DNA from: an uncultured Sphingomonadales bacterium
GTDB taxonomy: Bacteria > Pseudomonadota > Alphaproteobacteria > Sphingomonadales > Sphingomonadaceae
Assembly: GCA_903834285.1 (NCBI GenBank)
Contig: CAILIO010000387.1
Coordinates: 1-38,023, forward strand
Direction of reading: 5' to 3'
Length of the DNA: 38,023 nucleotides
Part shown: positions 17,130 through 25,889 of the stretch, one piece after another
Position numbering within the stretch: the stretch's first letter is position 1
Layout of the letters: every line of letters starts with the position of its first letter
Notes under the pieces: generated by a model
Told to the model about the DNA's origin: nothing
The model's database searches: none
What the model saw: the letters and a program-made list of their open reading frames with translations, nothing else
Made by a program: the position numbers and the translations under genes

Positions 17130-18356
17130 ATGCAACGACTGCTTTCCATCAACTCGTATCACTATCGCCGCGGTGGTGCGGACGCAGTTTACCTCGATCA
17201 CGCCCGGCTTTTTGCCGCGCGTGGCTGGGAGAACCGCTTCTTTTCGATGGAGCACCCGCGCAACATTACCAGCGCGGATCCGGTGACCCTCACAGGCATG
17301 GTCGACTATGAGTTCGCGACATCTGGCACGGCCAAGGCGGCGGCAGCGCTCAAATCGATCTACAACCTCGAAGCCGCGCGCAAGATCGATCACCTGCTAA
17401 AGGATTACATACCTGATATCGCCCATGTTCATGGGGCTTATCATCATCTGACCCCTGCGATCTTTCCCCGGCTATCATCCCGCGGCATCCCGGTCATACT
17501 GACAGCACACGATTTCAAGATTCTGTGTCCGGCCTACACGATGTATCAGCAGGGCGCGGTCTGCGAGGCTTGCAAGGGCGGCGAGACATGGAATGTCGTG
17601 CGCAACCGGTGCATCAAGGGCAGCCGCGCCGCGAGCCTTGTCGTTGGCTTTGAAGCGGCACTGCATGGATGGCTGCAGTCTTATCGGAAGCACGTTGCGA
17701 TGGTCGTCGCGCCGAGCGAATTCTATCGGGCAAAATTTCTGGAATGGGGATGGCCCGCCGAAAAGATCGTTCACATACCGAACTATACAACCAGCGTTTC
17801 GGCAGCACACGAAGGCGCATACGCCGATCCGATCCTATACTTCGGCCGGCTTTCGCCCGAGAAGGGCCTCGAAACGCTGGTGCGGGCCGCGGCCTTGGCC
17901 GAGGTTCCGGTCAACATTGTCGGATCCGGCCCCATGGCGGATGCCTTGCAGCAGCTGATCGATGCGCTTGGCGCGCCTGTCACATTGGTCGGCCGGCTGG
18001 ACGGTGATGCCCTGTGGCGCGCACTGGGGCGCAGCAAGGCCACGGTTATACCATCCGAATGGTATGAGAACGGCCCCATCTCGGTGCTGGAAAGCTTCGA
18101 GCTGGCGCGTCCTGTCATCGGTGCGGATATCGGAGGCATCCCGGAGATGCTGAAGCAATCTGGCGGTGGTTGGCTGTACGAGAGCGGCAACGTCTCTGCT
18201 CTTGTCGAACTGCTCGCGCATGTGGACGGCCTTGGCGCCGCTGCCCTTCAGGAAAGGGGCATGGCCGGGCGCAAACACGCACGCCGCGTTCACACAGAAG
18301 ATGCCTATTTTGCAAAGATGACCGAGGTATACCGGGCGCTGAAGGCTCGGTCCTGA
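17130..18356 (+). CDS. Glycosyltransferase, GT4-like (GT-B fold)
   Basis: 408 residues. LLSINSYHYRRGGADAVYLDHARLF is the typical acceptor-domain N-terminus with the glycine-rich loop. YFGRLSPEKGLETLVRAA begins the nucleotide-sugar domain, and ENGPISVLE is the EX7E motif of retaining GT-B enzymes. HDFKILCPAYTMY and a cluster of cysteines (CPAYTMYQQGAVCEAC) recur in bacterial relatives. It should add one sugar to the lipid-linked repeat unit in the cytoplasm; donor unknown. The ATG at 17130 follows GAGG by 9 nt and begins the conserved region; the in-frame ATG at 17067 adds 21 low-complexity residues. The polymerase gene follows after 210 nt with no recognisable feature. Confidence 0.88.
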   Translation: MQRLLSINSYHYRRGGADAVYLDHARLFAARGWENRFFSMEHPRNITSADPVTLTGMVDYEFATSGTAKAAAALKSIYNLEAARKIDHLLKDYIPDIAHVHGAYHHLTPAIFPRLSSRGIPVILTAHDFKILCPAYTMYQQGAVCEACKGGETWNVVRNRCIKGSRAASLVVGFEAALHGWLQSYRKHVAMVVAPSEFYRAKFLEWGWPAEKIVHIPNYTTSVSAAHEGAYADPILYFGRLSPEKGLETLVRAAALAEVPVNIVGSGPMADALQQLIDALGAPVTLVGRLDGDALWRALGRSKATVIPSEWYENGPISVLESFELARPVIGADIGGIPEMLKQSGGGWLYESGNVSALVELLAHVDGLGAAALQERGMAGRKHARRVHTEDAYFAKMTEVYRALKARS

Positions 18357-18566
18357 GCAAGTGCTCCATGTCGCCACCCCGGGAGCGGCGCTCGCTTCTG
18401 CCTCTCCAGCCATTTCGGCTTGCGCAGCATGCCATGCTGGGTGATACGCTCGGGCCTGGTCGAGTGCGCGCGGATCGCTGCCTGGCACCCCGAAGTGGCC
18501 GGCGGCAAAGCAATGCCTGGCGCTTCTTGCTAACGCGTTGGGGCACCGACATGGAGTTTCGGATCG

Positions 18567-19997
18567 ATGCGAATGCGCGTTAGAGGTGGTGCCAGCACTG
18601 TCCCACCGGAGGCCTCCCGCCGACCTGAGGTTTCTTCGCGCACCGTGCGCGCTCGTCGCCGCCAATTCCGGAATGTCGATGTTCTGACCGAAAGCGTGCA
18701 GGCGCGCGGTGCCATTGGGACGCGTGGCCGGTTGAGGTCCATTTCGGCTCTTTCGGTGCTTGTTGTATATCTGATCAGCCTGCAGATATACTATATCTCC
18801 ATCCCGACGGCATCCAGTTCCCTGCTCGATGAATCTCTCGCAGGCATCCTGGTTTTTTACGCGTTGCGGGCCTATTTGGTTTCACTCAGGCTTCAGTATA
18901 TATTTTTGCTGTTCGCCATCTATGCCGGACTGACCCTCGTCGGAAATTTGATATTTCGTTATGGAGGGGTTCTGCAACCATGGGCAGCGCTGCTGGACAT
19001 GGTGCTCGACTTGAAACCCTTCCTGATCGAGGCGGGCTTCCTGTTTCTGTTCCTGAAATCCCGGAACCCTAAAGCCGAAATGGAGTCGATGTGCATCGCC
19101 ATCATCGTCCTGGCTTTGGCAAATTCCGCGCTCGTGCTCTATGACCTGACGTCCAACGGCGACAATCTGCTGGGCCATTCGCTCCAGTTCCGTAACGGCC
19201 TGTATCAGCCCGTGGGTTTCCAGGCTTATCAGGTGCGCAGTGCGGCTCTGACCATGCTGGGAGCAACCTTCGCGATCTATTTTGCCATTTCGCGGCGTTC
19301 GACTATTGCCCAGATGATCGCGGTTTATCTCGCGGCACTTGTGTTTGCGCATCAGTCGGTGAAGGAACTTGCGACGTTTCTTCTCATCCTGCCGTTCTTT
19401 CTGGCGAACAGAGGCAAGCAAGGCTCCAGTATCATCATCTGGGTGTTTGCGCTTTTCGGGCTGTCCTTCATCATTCTGGCCACGCCTGTCGGGACGCTCA
19501 TTATCGGCCGTATTGCGTTTTTTGCGAATGAATCCGGGTTGGAGACCGCGCGCACGCTGCTCCTCGTCAGAGGGTTCGAAATCGCCACAGATCACTTCCC
19601 GTTCGGGTCGGGCGGGGGAACGTTCGGAAGTGCGCCATCGTACCAGCTCGGCTATAGCGATCTTTATTACTACTACGGCATGAACAATATCTACGGAGCT
19701 ACCCGCGACCATCCCAGCTTTCTTCAAGACGCTTACTGGGGCAAGATTTTAGGTCAATCCGGATTTTCGGGAACAGTCGTCTATATGATGCTGCTCTATT
19801 CAGCCTTCGGGATTGTATTTAAACTGAATCGTGAGCTGCGCAACTCCTCGGCATTGCCGGCCTGTGCCGTTGTGCTGCTCGCATTGATGACTTCGACAGC
19901 ATCGTCACCCTTTTCCGACGACTTCCTTGGAGTAGTGCTGGGGGCGTTTTCGGCCTATGCCCTGAGCGCGCTGATCACGGCGAAAAAGACGGCCTGA
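18567..19997 (+). CDS. O-antigen/EPS polymerase-like membrane protein (Wzy/WzyE-type)
   Basis: 476 residues. After a basic soluble N-terminus of about 60 residues come roughly ten hydrophobic segments, interrupted after about residue 330 by a long periplasmic loop. The loop contains HFPFGSGGGTFGSAPSYQ and a Tyr-rich stretch, then DHPSFLQDAYWGKILGQSGFSG. This loop pattern (PFGxGxGTF with an Arg or His) is what is seen in Wzy polymerases. It would join repeat units in the periplasm. Wzy proteins share little sequence, so the call rests on topology, loop motif and the glycosyltransferase/flippase neighbourhood. The start is uncertain: ATG 18567 has a weak GGAG 10 nt upstream. Confidence 0.72.
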   Translation: MRMRVRGGASTVPPEASRRPEVSSRTVRARRRQFRNVDVLTESVQARGAIGTRGRLRSISALSVLVVYLISLQIYYISIPTASSSLLDESLAGILVFYALRAYLVSLRLQYIFLLFAIYAGLTLVGNLIFRYGGVLQPWAALLDMVLDLKPFLIEAGFLFLFLKSRNPKAEMESMCIAIIVLALANSALVLYDLTSNGDNLLGHSLQFRNGLYQPVGFQAYQVRSAALTMLGATFAIYFAISRRSTIAQMIAVYLAALVFAHQSVKELATFLLILPFFLANRGKQGSSIIIWVFALFGLSFIILATPVGTLIIGRIAFFANESGLETARTLLLVRGFEIATDHFPFGSGGGTFGSAPSYQLGYSDLYYYYGMNNIYGATRDHPSFLQDAYWGKILGQSGFSGTVVYMMLLYSAFGIVFKLNRELRNSSALPACAVVLLALMTSTASSPFSDDFLGVVLGAFSAYALSALITAKKTA

Positions 19998-20383
19998 GCG
20001 CGGATCGGCAAATCCGGTCGACCGCGGAGATGTGGGCCAATTCGCCGCCGCGGACGGAACTCTCTCGAGGCGAATTCGGAGTGTCCGGTTGGCGCACAGG
20101 TCGGACCAAACCGGCCGCGGGTAAGGCGGGTTACCTTTCCAAGGTCACATAGGTCCGATATGGAAGGTAGTAGGATACCCAGTAGGGATTGGAAAAAACG
20201 GCCCAGTGCTGCGGCGGCAAAGCGCGAGATATCGACCTTTCGTTGCGCTTTCCCTTCGCGCCTTGTGTTGTCTTGCCTCAACCCTTGAACGCATCCTGAT
20301 CGAGCTTTGACCGTGGCGACTGACGGAGGATATCCGATGATTCCCTATCCTGGAACCACTGTCGGAAGCGGGGGCCGAGCCGC
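19998..20383 (+). other. 386-nt intergenic region before acyltransferase, with palindromes
   Basis: I see no gene here. It contains a palindrome ACCTT-TCC-AAGGT at 20133-20145, an imperfect TGCTGC-containing site at 20207-20219, and several GGTC/GACC-rich short repeats around 20098-20155. Some of these could be operators for the downstream acyltransferase gene, but none has a known counterpart. No T-rich terminator follows the polymerase gene, so read-through into the acyltransferase gene is possible. Confidence 0.35.
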
Positions 20384-21532
20384 ATGAAAAGCAGATTTGA
20401 TGAAATCGTCGGGCTGCGCATTTATCTGGCCGCCTGGGTTGCGATCGGTCACGGACTGCAGACTGCGGGATATGTCTATCCCACCAACCCGCTGCTGCGG
20501 TTGTTGCTGGCTGGTGGTGCGTCGGTTGATGTGTTTATCATTATCAGCGGCTTTGTGATCACGCATCTGATTGAGACTGCGCGTGAGCCTTATGGAAAGT
20601 ACATCGTTCGGCGCGGGTTCCGACTTTATCCGGTCTATATCATTTCGTGTATCTTCGGGTTTTTGATTGCAGACAGCTGGTCGCATCTCGCGGCGACATC
20701 TCCCTGGTCGCACGTCCAGGGTTGGGGCGAGTATGCTCAGAATGTCGTGGATTCGGCGCAGCAACTGCATGTCAATCCGGTCGGGCATATCCTCGCCCAT
20801 GCCACGATGATGCATGGCGTCGTTCCCAATCAGATGCTTCCCTTGGCTGCCCGCACGATCCTGCCGGCGGCGTGGAGTATTTCGCTCGAATGGCAATTCT
20901 ATCTTGTTGCACCTCTGGTCCTGCTGGGCTTGCGGACGCGTACGGGCGTGTTCTGGACCACACTTCTGAGCGCGCTGTTCTTCTTTGCTTCGCACAAAGG
21001 CTATCTAGGCCAGCATGATTTTCGCTCCTTTATCGGATCGGCCATCCCATTCTTTGCGGTTGGTATCTGCAGCAGATTGGCTATCGGCTGGGCGTCCAAG
21101 CTTGAATTCCATCCGTTGACGGCGGCTACTGTCGGCTCTGCGCTGGTGCTGATGCTCGGGAAGGAAATCCTGCCGATGCTGGTCTGGACGGTGTTCTACT
21201 GCTATCTGATCTGGCAACGTGATGATCCGCTTTCCCAGCTGTTCCGCATCCTGACGACAGCCAAGCCGATGCTTCTGTTCGGTGAGGCGTCTTACTCCCT
21301 GTATCTGATCCATCGCCCGATTCAGGTGGTGCTGGCGATTGCCACGGTGACGACAATCGGCAGCACGCAGCAGGGCATGTTGATCATCCAGATGATCGCT
21401 GTCGCCCTGGCGCTGCTCGTGAGCGTTGGTCTCTACTTTGGCGTTGAAAAGCCGTTCATCCGCCTCGGCAAGCAACTTACCGGTGGCGGCAAGCGGGCCG
21501 GGGCGGCCCCTGTGGCGGTACCCCGCCCATAG
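20384..21532 (+). CDS. Acyltransferase family 3 membrane protein
   Basis: 382 residues, about ten membrane segments. FDEIVGLRIYLAAWVAIGHG (Arg and His of the active site), SVDVFIIISGFVIT, WSISLEWQFYLVAPL and ASYSLYLIHRPI are the family blocks. It is the third member of this family in the locus and is not a recent copy of the other two. It probably acylates the polysaccharide. The ATG at 20384 directly begins the conserved part, 43 nt into a stretch with GGGGG/GAGCCG as a possible ribosome-binding site. The C-terminal 25 residues (Gly/Lys/Pro-rich) are a non-conserved tail. Confidence 0.88.
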   Translation: MKSRFDEIVGLRIYLAAWVAIGHGLQTAGYVYPTNPLLRLLLAGGASVDVFIIISGFVITHLIETAREPYGKYIVRRGFRLYPVYIISCIFGFLIADSWSHLAATSPWSHVQGWGEYAQNVVDSAQQLHVNPVGHILAHATMMHGVVPNQMLPLAARTILPAAWSISLEWQFYLVAPLVLLGLRTRTGVFWTTLLSALFFFASHKGYLGQHDFRSFIGSAIPFFAVGICSRLAIGWASKLEFHPLTAATVGSALVLMLGKEILPMLVWTVFYCYLIWQRDDPLSQLFRILTTAKPMLLFGEASYSLYLIHRPIQVVLAIATVTTIGSTQQGMLIIQMIAVALALLVSVGLYFGVEKPFIRLGKQLTGGGKRAGAAPVAVPRP

Positions 21533-21672
21533 GGCGCTTGCCTGTTACACGCTTGCTGCGGCCAGCGTGGTCAGGCATTCTCGAACGGCAAGCATGAAAT
21601 GAGTCGGCGCGCCCTGATCGGGTGGTTTGTCGGGCGTGTGGCAGTAATACCCCCTTTATGTGGAGCGTTTCC

Positions 21673-21978
21673 ATGCCTCATCGAAAGAGTCCTGTGGTGC
21701 TTGGCTTGCTGGCGGCGGCCTGCGCGAACGAAGCGCCGGTTGCGGCAAGCGGTCAACCGGCCCGCGGCGCGGCCAAGAAGGAAATGCCGGCTGGTTTTGC
21801 GGGCGTCATGGCCCCACCCGGCGATGCCGAGGAGGCCATCCGTTCCGAATTTGCGCATATCGAAGCCCAGGGCACCGCAGCAGCTTATACCCTGTTCGCG
21901 GAGCGGCATCCGGGGCATTCGTTGGCGCAGGAAGCGGCGCGGCGCGCAGCGGCTTTGAAAGCGCAGAAGAAGGACTGA
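21673..21978 (+). CDS. Small predicted lipoprotein upstream of RTX metalloprotease
   Basis: 101 residues starting MPHRKSPVVLGLLAAACANE: a short basic start, a hydrophobic core and the lipobox LAAAC, so lipid attachment at the Cys near residue 17 is likely. The mature part is Ala/Glu-rich and probably helical (EAIRSEFAHIEAQGTAAAYTLFAERHPGHSLAQEAARRAAALK), resembling one tetratricopeptide-type helix pair. GGAG lies 7 nt before the ATG at 21673; an in-frame start at 21622 would bury the signal peptide. It precedes the RTX protease gene by 314 nt on the same strand. Serralysin operons often carry a small periplasmic inhibitor, but this helical sequence does not resemble that beta-barrel family. 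Function unknown. Confidence 0.7.
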   Translation: MPHRKSPVVLGLLAAACANEAPVAASGQPARGAAKKEMPAGFAGVMAPPGDAEEAIRSEFAHIEAQGTAAAYTLFAERHPGHSLAQEAARRAAALKAQKKD

Positions 21979-22292
21979 GACGACGCCTCAGCGGCAAATT
22001 CCGAGCCGTGCATGGCCGCGCCAGGCTGCAGAAGGCCTTTCCGTGCCAGCGTCCCTTATCGACACGATTCGGAACCCTGCGCCCTTGGCAACGGCAATCC
22101 CGGATTGCTCCAAAATGGCCGAAAACCGTGCTTGTTTCGCAAATTGACGATAATCGGAAGTAGTGTTCATTTTTATCTTGCCGAAGTCGGCATGATGTAT
22201 GTAGTTTCCCTTAACAACTCACGGGTCGCGAGTGAGTCCGCAAAGCGGACTCGCGAAATTTACTTTCGCTCCAACTCAGACAGGACCGTGTC
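21979..22292 (+). promoter_or_regulatory. Leader region of RTX protease with strong stem-loop
   Basis: No gene is visible in these 314 nt. At 22234-22252 lies a perfect hairpin GAGTCCGC-AAA-GCGGACTC, and the flanking TCGCGAGT (22226-22233) can instead pair with ACTCGCGA (22249-22256), so two mutually exclusive foldings exist about 40 nt before the GTG start. The stretch from about 22130 to 22215 is markedly AT-richer than its surroundings and is the likely promoter region, but I cannot assign a firm -35/-10 pair. Confidence 0.45.
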
Positions 22293-25200
22293 GTGAAGAA
22301 ATCATCAGCGAAGAAGATTCAGTCCGCATTCGGCAGCGATGCCGCTATCCCCATGGCGAGCGCAAGCGCCTCGGGTTCGTGGTCGAACTCGTTTGCGTTG
22401 GCGGACAGCACCACGATCGGGAGCTCCACGATTGGCAGCTCGACCGTCGGAAGCGCGGCCATCGCGGCCAGTGTAGCAAACCCGTCCGCCTTTGCTCCGC
22501 ATTCCGGTGAAGCCCATCTCGGGGCCGTCGATGACGTGGCGCCGCTGCATTCTGCCGGCGGCGGCGGAAAGTCTGTCTCGGCCACGGTCGACGGCGCGAA
22601 GGCCGCCGCTGCCGATGTTCCGCATGAAAATGGCAATGTAAGCGTGGCGGTCAGCGTGGCCGCAACCGGCAATGCCCTGATCGATGGTGTGCTGGCTGGC
22701 ACCGAGTGGAATGGCTCCATCAACTATGCCGATACCGATTCGGCTTCCGACTATCAGGCTGGCTACAATTCGGACGGCAATGGCAACGGCATCAGCGCGC
22801 AGAACGAGGGCTTCTCGCAATTGACCGCGATGCAGATGAAGGCGTTCCACTCAGCGCTGAACCAGTTCACTTATACGCAGGACGCAGGCGCAGGTAACCT
22901 ATCGGTCGAAGGCTTCACCAATCTGGATATCACCTATGCCGGTACCGGCCAGAGCAGCGCGACGATCCGCGCGGCAAACTCAGGTGATCCGGGCACCGCT
23001 TATGCCTATTATCCGGCGAACAGCATCTATGGCGGAGACACCTTCTTCGGCAATGCTTACGACAGTTCGATCTATTCGCTGAAGACCCCCCAGGCGGGCG
23101 GTTATGCCTGGCATACGATGTTCCACGAGCTGGGCCACTCGCTTGGCCTCAAGCACAGCCAGGAAACGGGCGGTCCCGGCAACGTTGCCGTGCCGACGGC
23201 ATACGACGACATCGAATTCACGGTGATGAGCTATCGCAGCTACATCGGCGCTCCGCTTTCCGGCTATACCTACGAACAGTGGGGCGCGCCGCAGACTTAC
23301 ATGATGCTCGATATCCAGGCGCTGCAGTACCTGTATGGCGCGGATTATACCGTGAACTCGGGCGATACCGTCTACAAGTGGGATCCGTCCTCAGGCAACA
23401 CGCTGATCGATGGCCAGCTCGCAATTGCGCCGGGCGGCAATCGCATCTTTGCGACCATCTGGGATGGCGGCGGCAACGATACCTATGACCTGTCGGCCTA
23501 TTCGACCAATCTTTCGCTCGACCTGAACCCGGGCGGCTATTCGCTGTTCAGTTCAGCGCAGCAAGCCTATCTTGGCAACGGCAACTATGCGCGTGGCAAC
23601 ATCTTCAATGCCCTGACGTTCGGCGGGAGCAATGCCTCGCTGATCGAAAATGCCATCGGCGGATCGGGCAATGATACCATCATCGGCAACAGCGCCGACA
23701 ACGTGCTGACGGGCAACGCCGGCAACGATACGATCAACGGCGGTGACGGTAACGACACGCTTTATGGCGGGGCTGGCAACGACGTTCTTGATGGCAGCTA
23801 TGGCGTCGACATCATTTATGGCGGCGCTGACAACGACACCATCTTTGGCGGTTTCACTACGGATACTGCCTATGGCGATGACGGCAATGATACTTTCATC
23901 GTCCGCCAGTCCAGTGCTGGAACCGAATACGGTGACAACACCTACGGCGGTAATGGCACCGATTCGCTCGACCTGAGCCAGATTACGGCCACCTATGGTG
24001 CGATCGTCGATCTGAACGCCGGGACCTGGCAGTACAATCCGCTTTATGGCGGGCCTTGGGTGGTCGACAGTGTCGAAAACGTCAGCGGCACGCAGCTGGC
24101 CGATGCTATCACGGGCAATGCGGGCAACAATGTCCTCAGTGGCAACGGCGGTGACGACAAAATCTTCGGCGGTGCCGGCAACGATACGATCTATGGCGGG
24201 ACTGGCAACGACCTGCTCGTCGGCGGCGCGGGCAACGATGTGTTCGATGGCGGCAGCGGCATCGATGCGATGTATGGCGAAGCGGGTGATGATACCTTCA
24301 GGATCGTCAATGGCTGGTGGGGCGGTTATGGCGAATTCTTTGCAGGCGGTGCGGGCAACGACACATTCGACGTTTCGGGCGTGGTCGGCTTCACATCGAC
24401 GACTGTAAACCTGACCGACGGTACTTTTGAATACACACCGTTCGATGGTGGTTTCGTCGTACTGAGCAGCGTCGAAAACTACATTGGCAGTGATGCGACT
24501 GACAACATCACCGGCTCGGGCGAATGGAACAAGCTCTGGGGCAATGGCGGCGACGACGTCATCAATGGCCTGGGAGGCAATGACACGATCAGCGGCGGTG
24601 CCGGCAATGACACGATTGATGGCGGTACCGGCAACGACATCATGGCAGGCGGTGACGGCAACGACACCTTCTACGTCGATAGCGCGGGCGACGATGTTGT
24701 CGAAGGTGCGACCGGCGGTACGGACCTGATTTACGCAACGGTCTCCTACGGACTGGCTGGCCGCTATGTCGAAACGCTGCAACTGGTCGGTTCGGCCAAC
24801 ATCGATGCCACCGGCAATAGCCAGGCCAATACCCTGATCGGCAACAGCGGCAACAACACGCTGCTGGGCAACGACGGGAATGATGTGCTCAATGGCGGGG
24901 CCGGCGATGACGTGCTCAATGGCGGCAACGGCACCGACACCGCGAGTTATGCCGGGGCAACCAGCAGCGTCACGGTCAGCCTCGGGATTGCTGGCGCGCA
25001 AGCCACTGGCGGCGCCGGCACGGATACCCTGACTTCCATCGAGAACCTGATTGGTTCGAGCTTCGGTGACACGTTGACCGGTAACGGCGCCAGCAACGTG
25101 ATCGATGGCGGCCTGGGCGCCGATATCATGTCCGGCGGTGACGGCAATGACACTTACTACGTTGATAACGTGGGCGACAACGTGGTCGAGGGTGGGGCCG

Positions 25201-25757
25201 GCGGCAACGCCGATATCATCTACGCGTCGGTCTCGTATGGCCTCGCAGGCCGCTATGTCGAAACGCTGCAACTGATCGGCAGCGCCAACATCGACGCGAC
25301 CGGTAACACGCTGGCCAATACCCTGACCGGCAACACCGGCAACAACACGCTGCTGGGCAACGACGGTATCGACACGCTCAATGGCGGCGGCGGTGACGAC
25401 GTGCTCAACGGCGGTACCGGTTCCGATACGCTGACGGGTGGGGCAGGGGCCGATACCTTTGCCTTCACCACGGCGCTCGGCACGACCAATATCGATAACA
25501 TCGCCGACTTCACGGTGGTGGACGACACCATCCGGCTTGCCAGCTCGGTATTCACCGGTCTTGCGGTCGGCGCGCTGTCCGCCGCCAGCTTCTATATCGG
25601 CACTGCCGCGCATGATGGTGATGATCGCATCATCTACAACGATGTGACCGGCGCGCTCTACTTCGACAGCGATGGTACCGGTGCGAATTCGGCCATCCAG
25701 TTCGCGACCCTTTCGACCGGGCTGGCGATGACCGAAGCCGACTTCATCGTCGTGTAA
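22293..25757 (+). CDS. Secreted M10 (serralysin-type) metalloprotease with RTX calcium-binding repeats
   Basis: 1154 residues. The zinc site is complete: HELGHSLGLKH (H278, E279, H282, H288) followed by the Met-turn VMSY with Met312. From about residue 455 to the C-terminus run many RTX nonapeptides (GGxGxDxxx, such as GGSGNDTII, GGAGNDVLD), interspersed with non-repeat blocks. The acidic/hydrophobic end EADFIVV fits a type I secretion signal. There is no Sec signal peptide. Serralysins are usually 450-500 residues; the excess here is extra RTX and two copies of a VDxxGDxVVEG / ETLQLxGSANIDATGN module (24651-24939 and 25137-25428). GTG start. No type I exporter genes are nearby. A strong terminator follows. 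Confidence 0.93.
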   Translation: MKKSSAKKIQSAFGSDAAIPMASASASGSWSNSFALADSTTIGSSTIGSSTVGSAAIAASVANPSAFAPHSGEAHLGAVDDVAPLHSAGGGGKSVSATVDGAKAAAADVPHENGNVSVAVSVAATGNALIDGVLAGTEWNGSINYADTDSASDYQAGYNSDGNGNGISAQNEGFSQLTAMQMKAFHSALNQFTYTQDAGAGNLSVEGFTNLDITYAGTGQSSATIRAANSGDPGTAYAYYPANSIYGGDTFFGNAYDSSIYSLKTPQAGGYAWHTMFHELGHSLGLKHSQETGGPGNVAVPTAYDDIEFTVMSYRSYIGAPLSGYTYEQWGAPQTYMMLDIQALQYLYGADYTVNSGDTVYKWDPSSGNTLIDGQLAIAPGGNRIFATIWDGGGNDTYDLSAYSTNLSLDLNPGGYSLFSSAQQAYLGNGNYARGNIFNALTFGGSNASLIENAIGGSGNDTIIGNSADNVLTGNAGNDTINGGDGNDTLYGGAGNDVLDGSYGVDIIYGGADNDTIFGGFTTDTAYGDDGNDTFIVRQSSAGTEYGDNTYGGNGTDSLDLSQITATYGAIVDLNAGTWQYNPLYGGPWVVDSVENVSGTQLADAITGNAGNNVLSGNGGDDKIFGGAGNDTIYGGTGNDLLVGGAGNDVFDGGSGIDAMYGEAGDDTFRIVNGWWGGYGEFFAGGAGNDTFDVSGVVGFTSTTVNLTDGTFEYTPFDGGFVVLSSVENYIGSDATDNITGSGEWNKLWGNGGDDVINGLGGNDTISGGAGNDTIDGGTGNDIMAGGDGNDTFYVDSAGDDVVEGATGGTDLIYATVSYGLAGRYVETLQLVGSANIDATGNSQANTLIGNSGNNTLLGNDGNDVLNGGAGDDVLNGGNGTDTASYAGATSSVTVSLGIAGAQATGGAGTDTLTSIENLIGSSFGDTLTGNGASNVIDGGLGADIMSGGDGNDTYYVDNVGDNVVEGGAGGNADIIYASVSYGLAGRYVETLQLIGSANIDATGNTLANTLTGNTGNNTLLGNDGIDTLNGGGGDDVLNGGTGSDTLTGGAGADTFAFTTALGTTNIDNIADFTVVDDTIRLASSVFTGLAVGALSAASFYIGTAAHDGDDRIIYNDVTGALYFDSDGTGANSAIQFATLSTGLAMTEADFIVV
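24651..25428 (+). repeat. Intragenic duplicated RTX-associated module
   Basis: Two copies of a roughly 95-codon unit, about 24651-24939 and 25137-25428, encode nearly identical protein: a calcium repeat, YVDxxGDxVVEG, IYAxVSYGLAGRYVETLQL, GSANIDATGN, and LLGNDG repeats. Copy two has one extra codon. They are separated by about 200 nt coding for a different block (VTVSLGIAGAQATGG). This indicates an in-frame duplication that lengthened the protein. Confidence 0.85.
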
Positions 25758-25783
25758 GTCTGGCCAACCCCGGCATGGCTTGA

Positions 25784-25817
25784 GAGCCTGATCCGCCGCG
25801 GCGGGTCAGGCTCTTTT
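25784..25817 (+). terminator. Rho-independent terminator after RTX protease
   Basis: GAGCCTGA-T-CCGC, a short CGCG loop, then GCGG-G-TCAGGCTC followed by TTTT: a near-perfect stem of 13 pairs (one T-G wobble) with a T tract, 27 nt after the protease stop codon. It should end transcription of the protease and insulate it from the convergent pyruvyltransferase gene. Confidence 0.9.
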
Positions 25818-25889
25818 GCTGCGCGGCATAAGTGCAGCGCATGTCGGGTGAAGGCACGCCTAGGCCAATTCAGCGCAGGCAAAGCGCCG

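Noticed and set aside
20345..20995. A 216-codon minus-strand frame over the third acyltransferase.
   Set aside because: It lies in the shadow of a clear membrane protein, is rich in Arg/Gln/His as antisense frames are, and has no domain.
21673..21978. A serralysin inhibitor (Inh/AprI family) encoded next to the protease.
   Set aside because: The size and position fit, but the mature sequence is Ala-rich and helical, not the beta-barrel with conserved Trp and Cys residues of that family.
23650..25430. Short periodic repeats resembling a repeat array or CRISPR.
   Set aside because: The periodicity is the 27-nt codon pattern of RTX nonapeptides inside one long gene; there are no unique spacers or cas genes.
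23553..25613. A 686-codon open frame antisense to the RTX protease.
   Set aside because: It is the mirror of the GC-rich glycine/aspartate repeats, which lack stop codons on the opposite strand; its protein is a low-complexity run with no recognisable domain.
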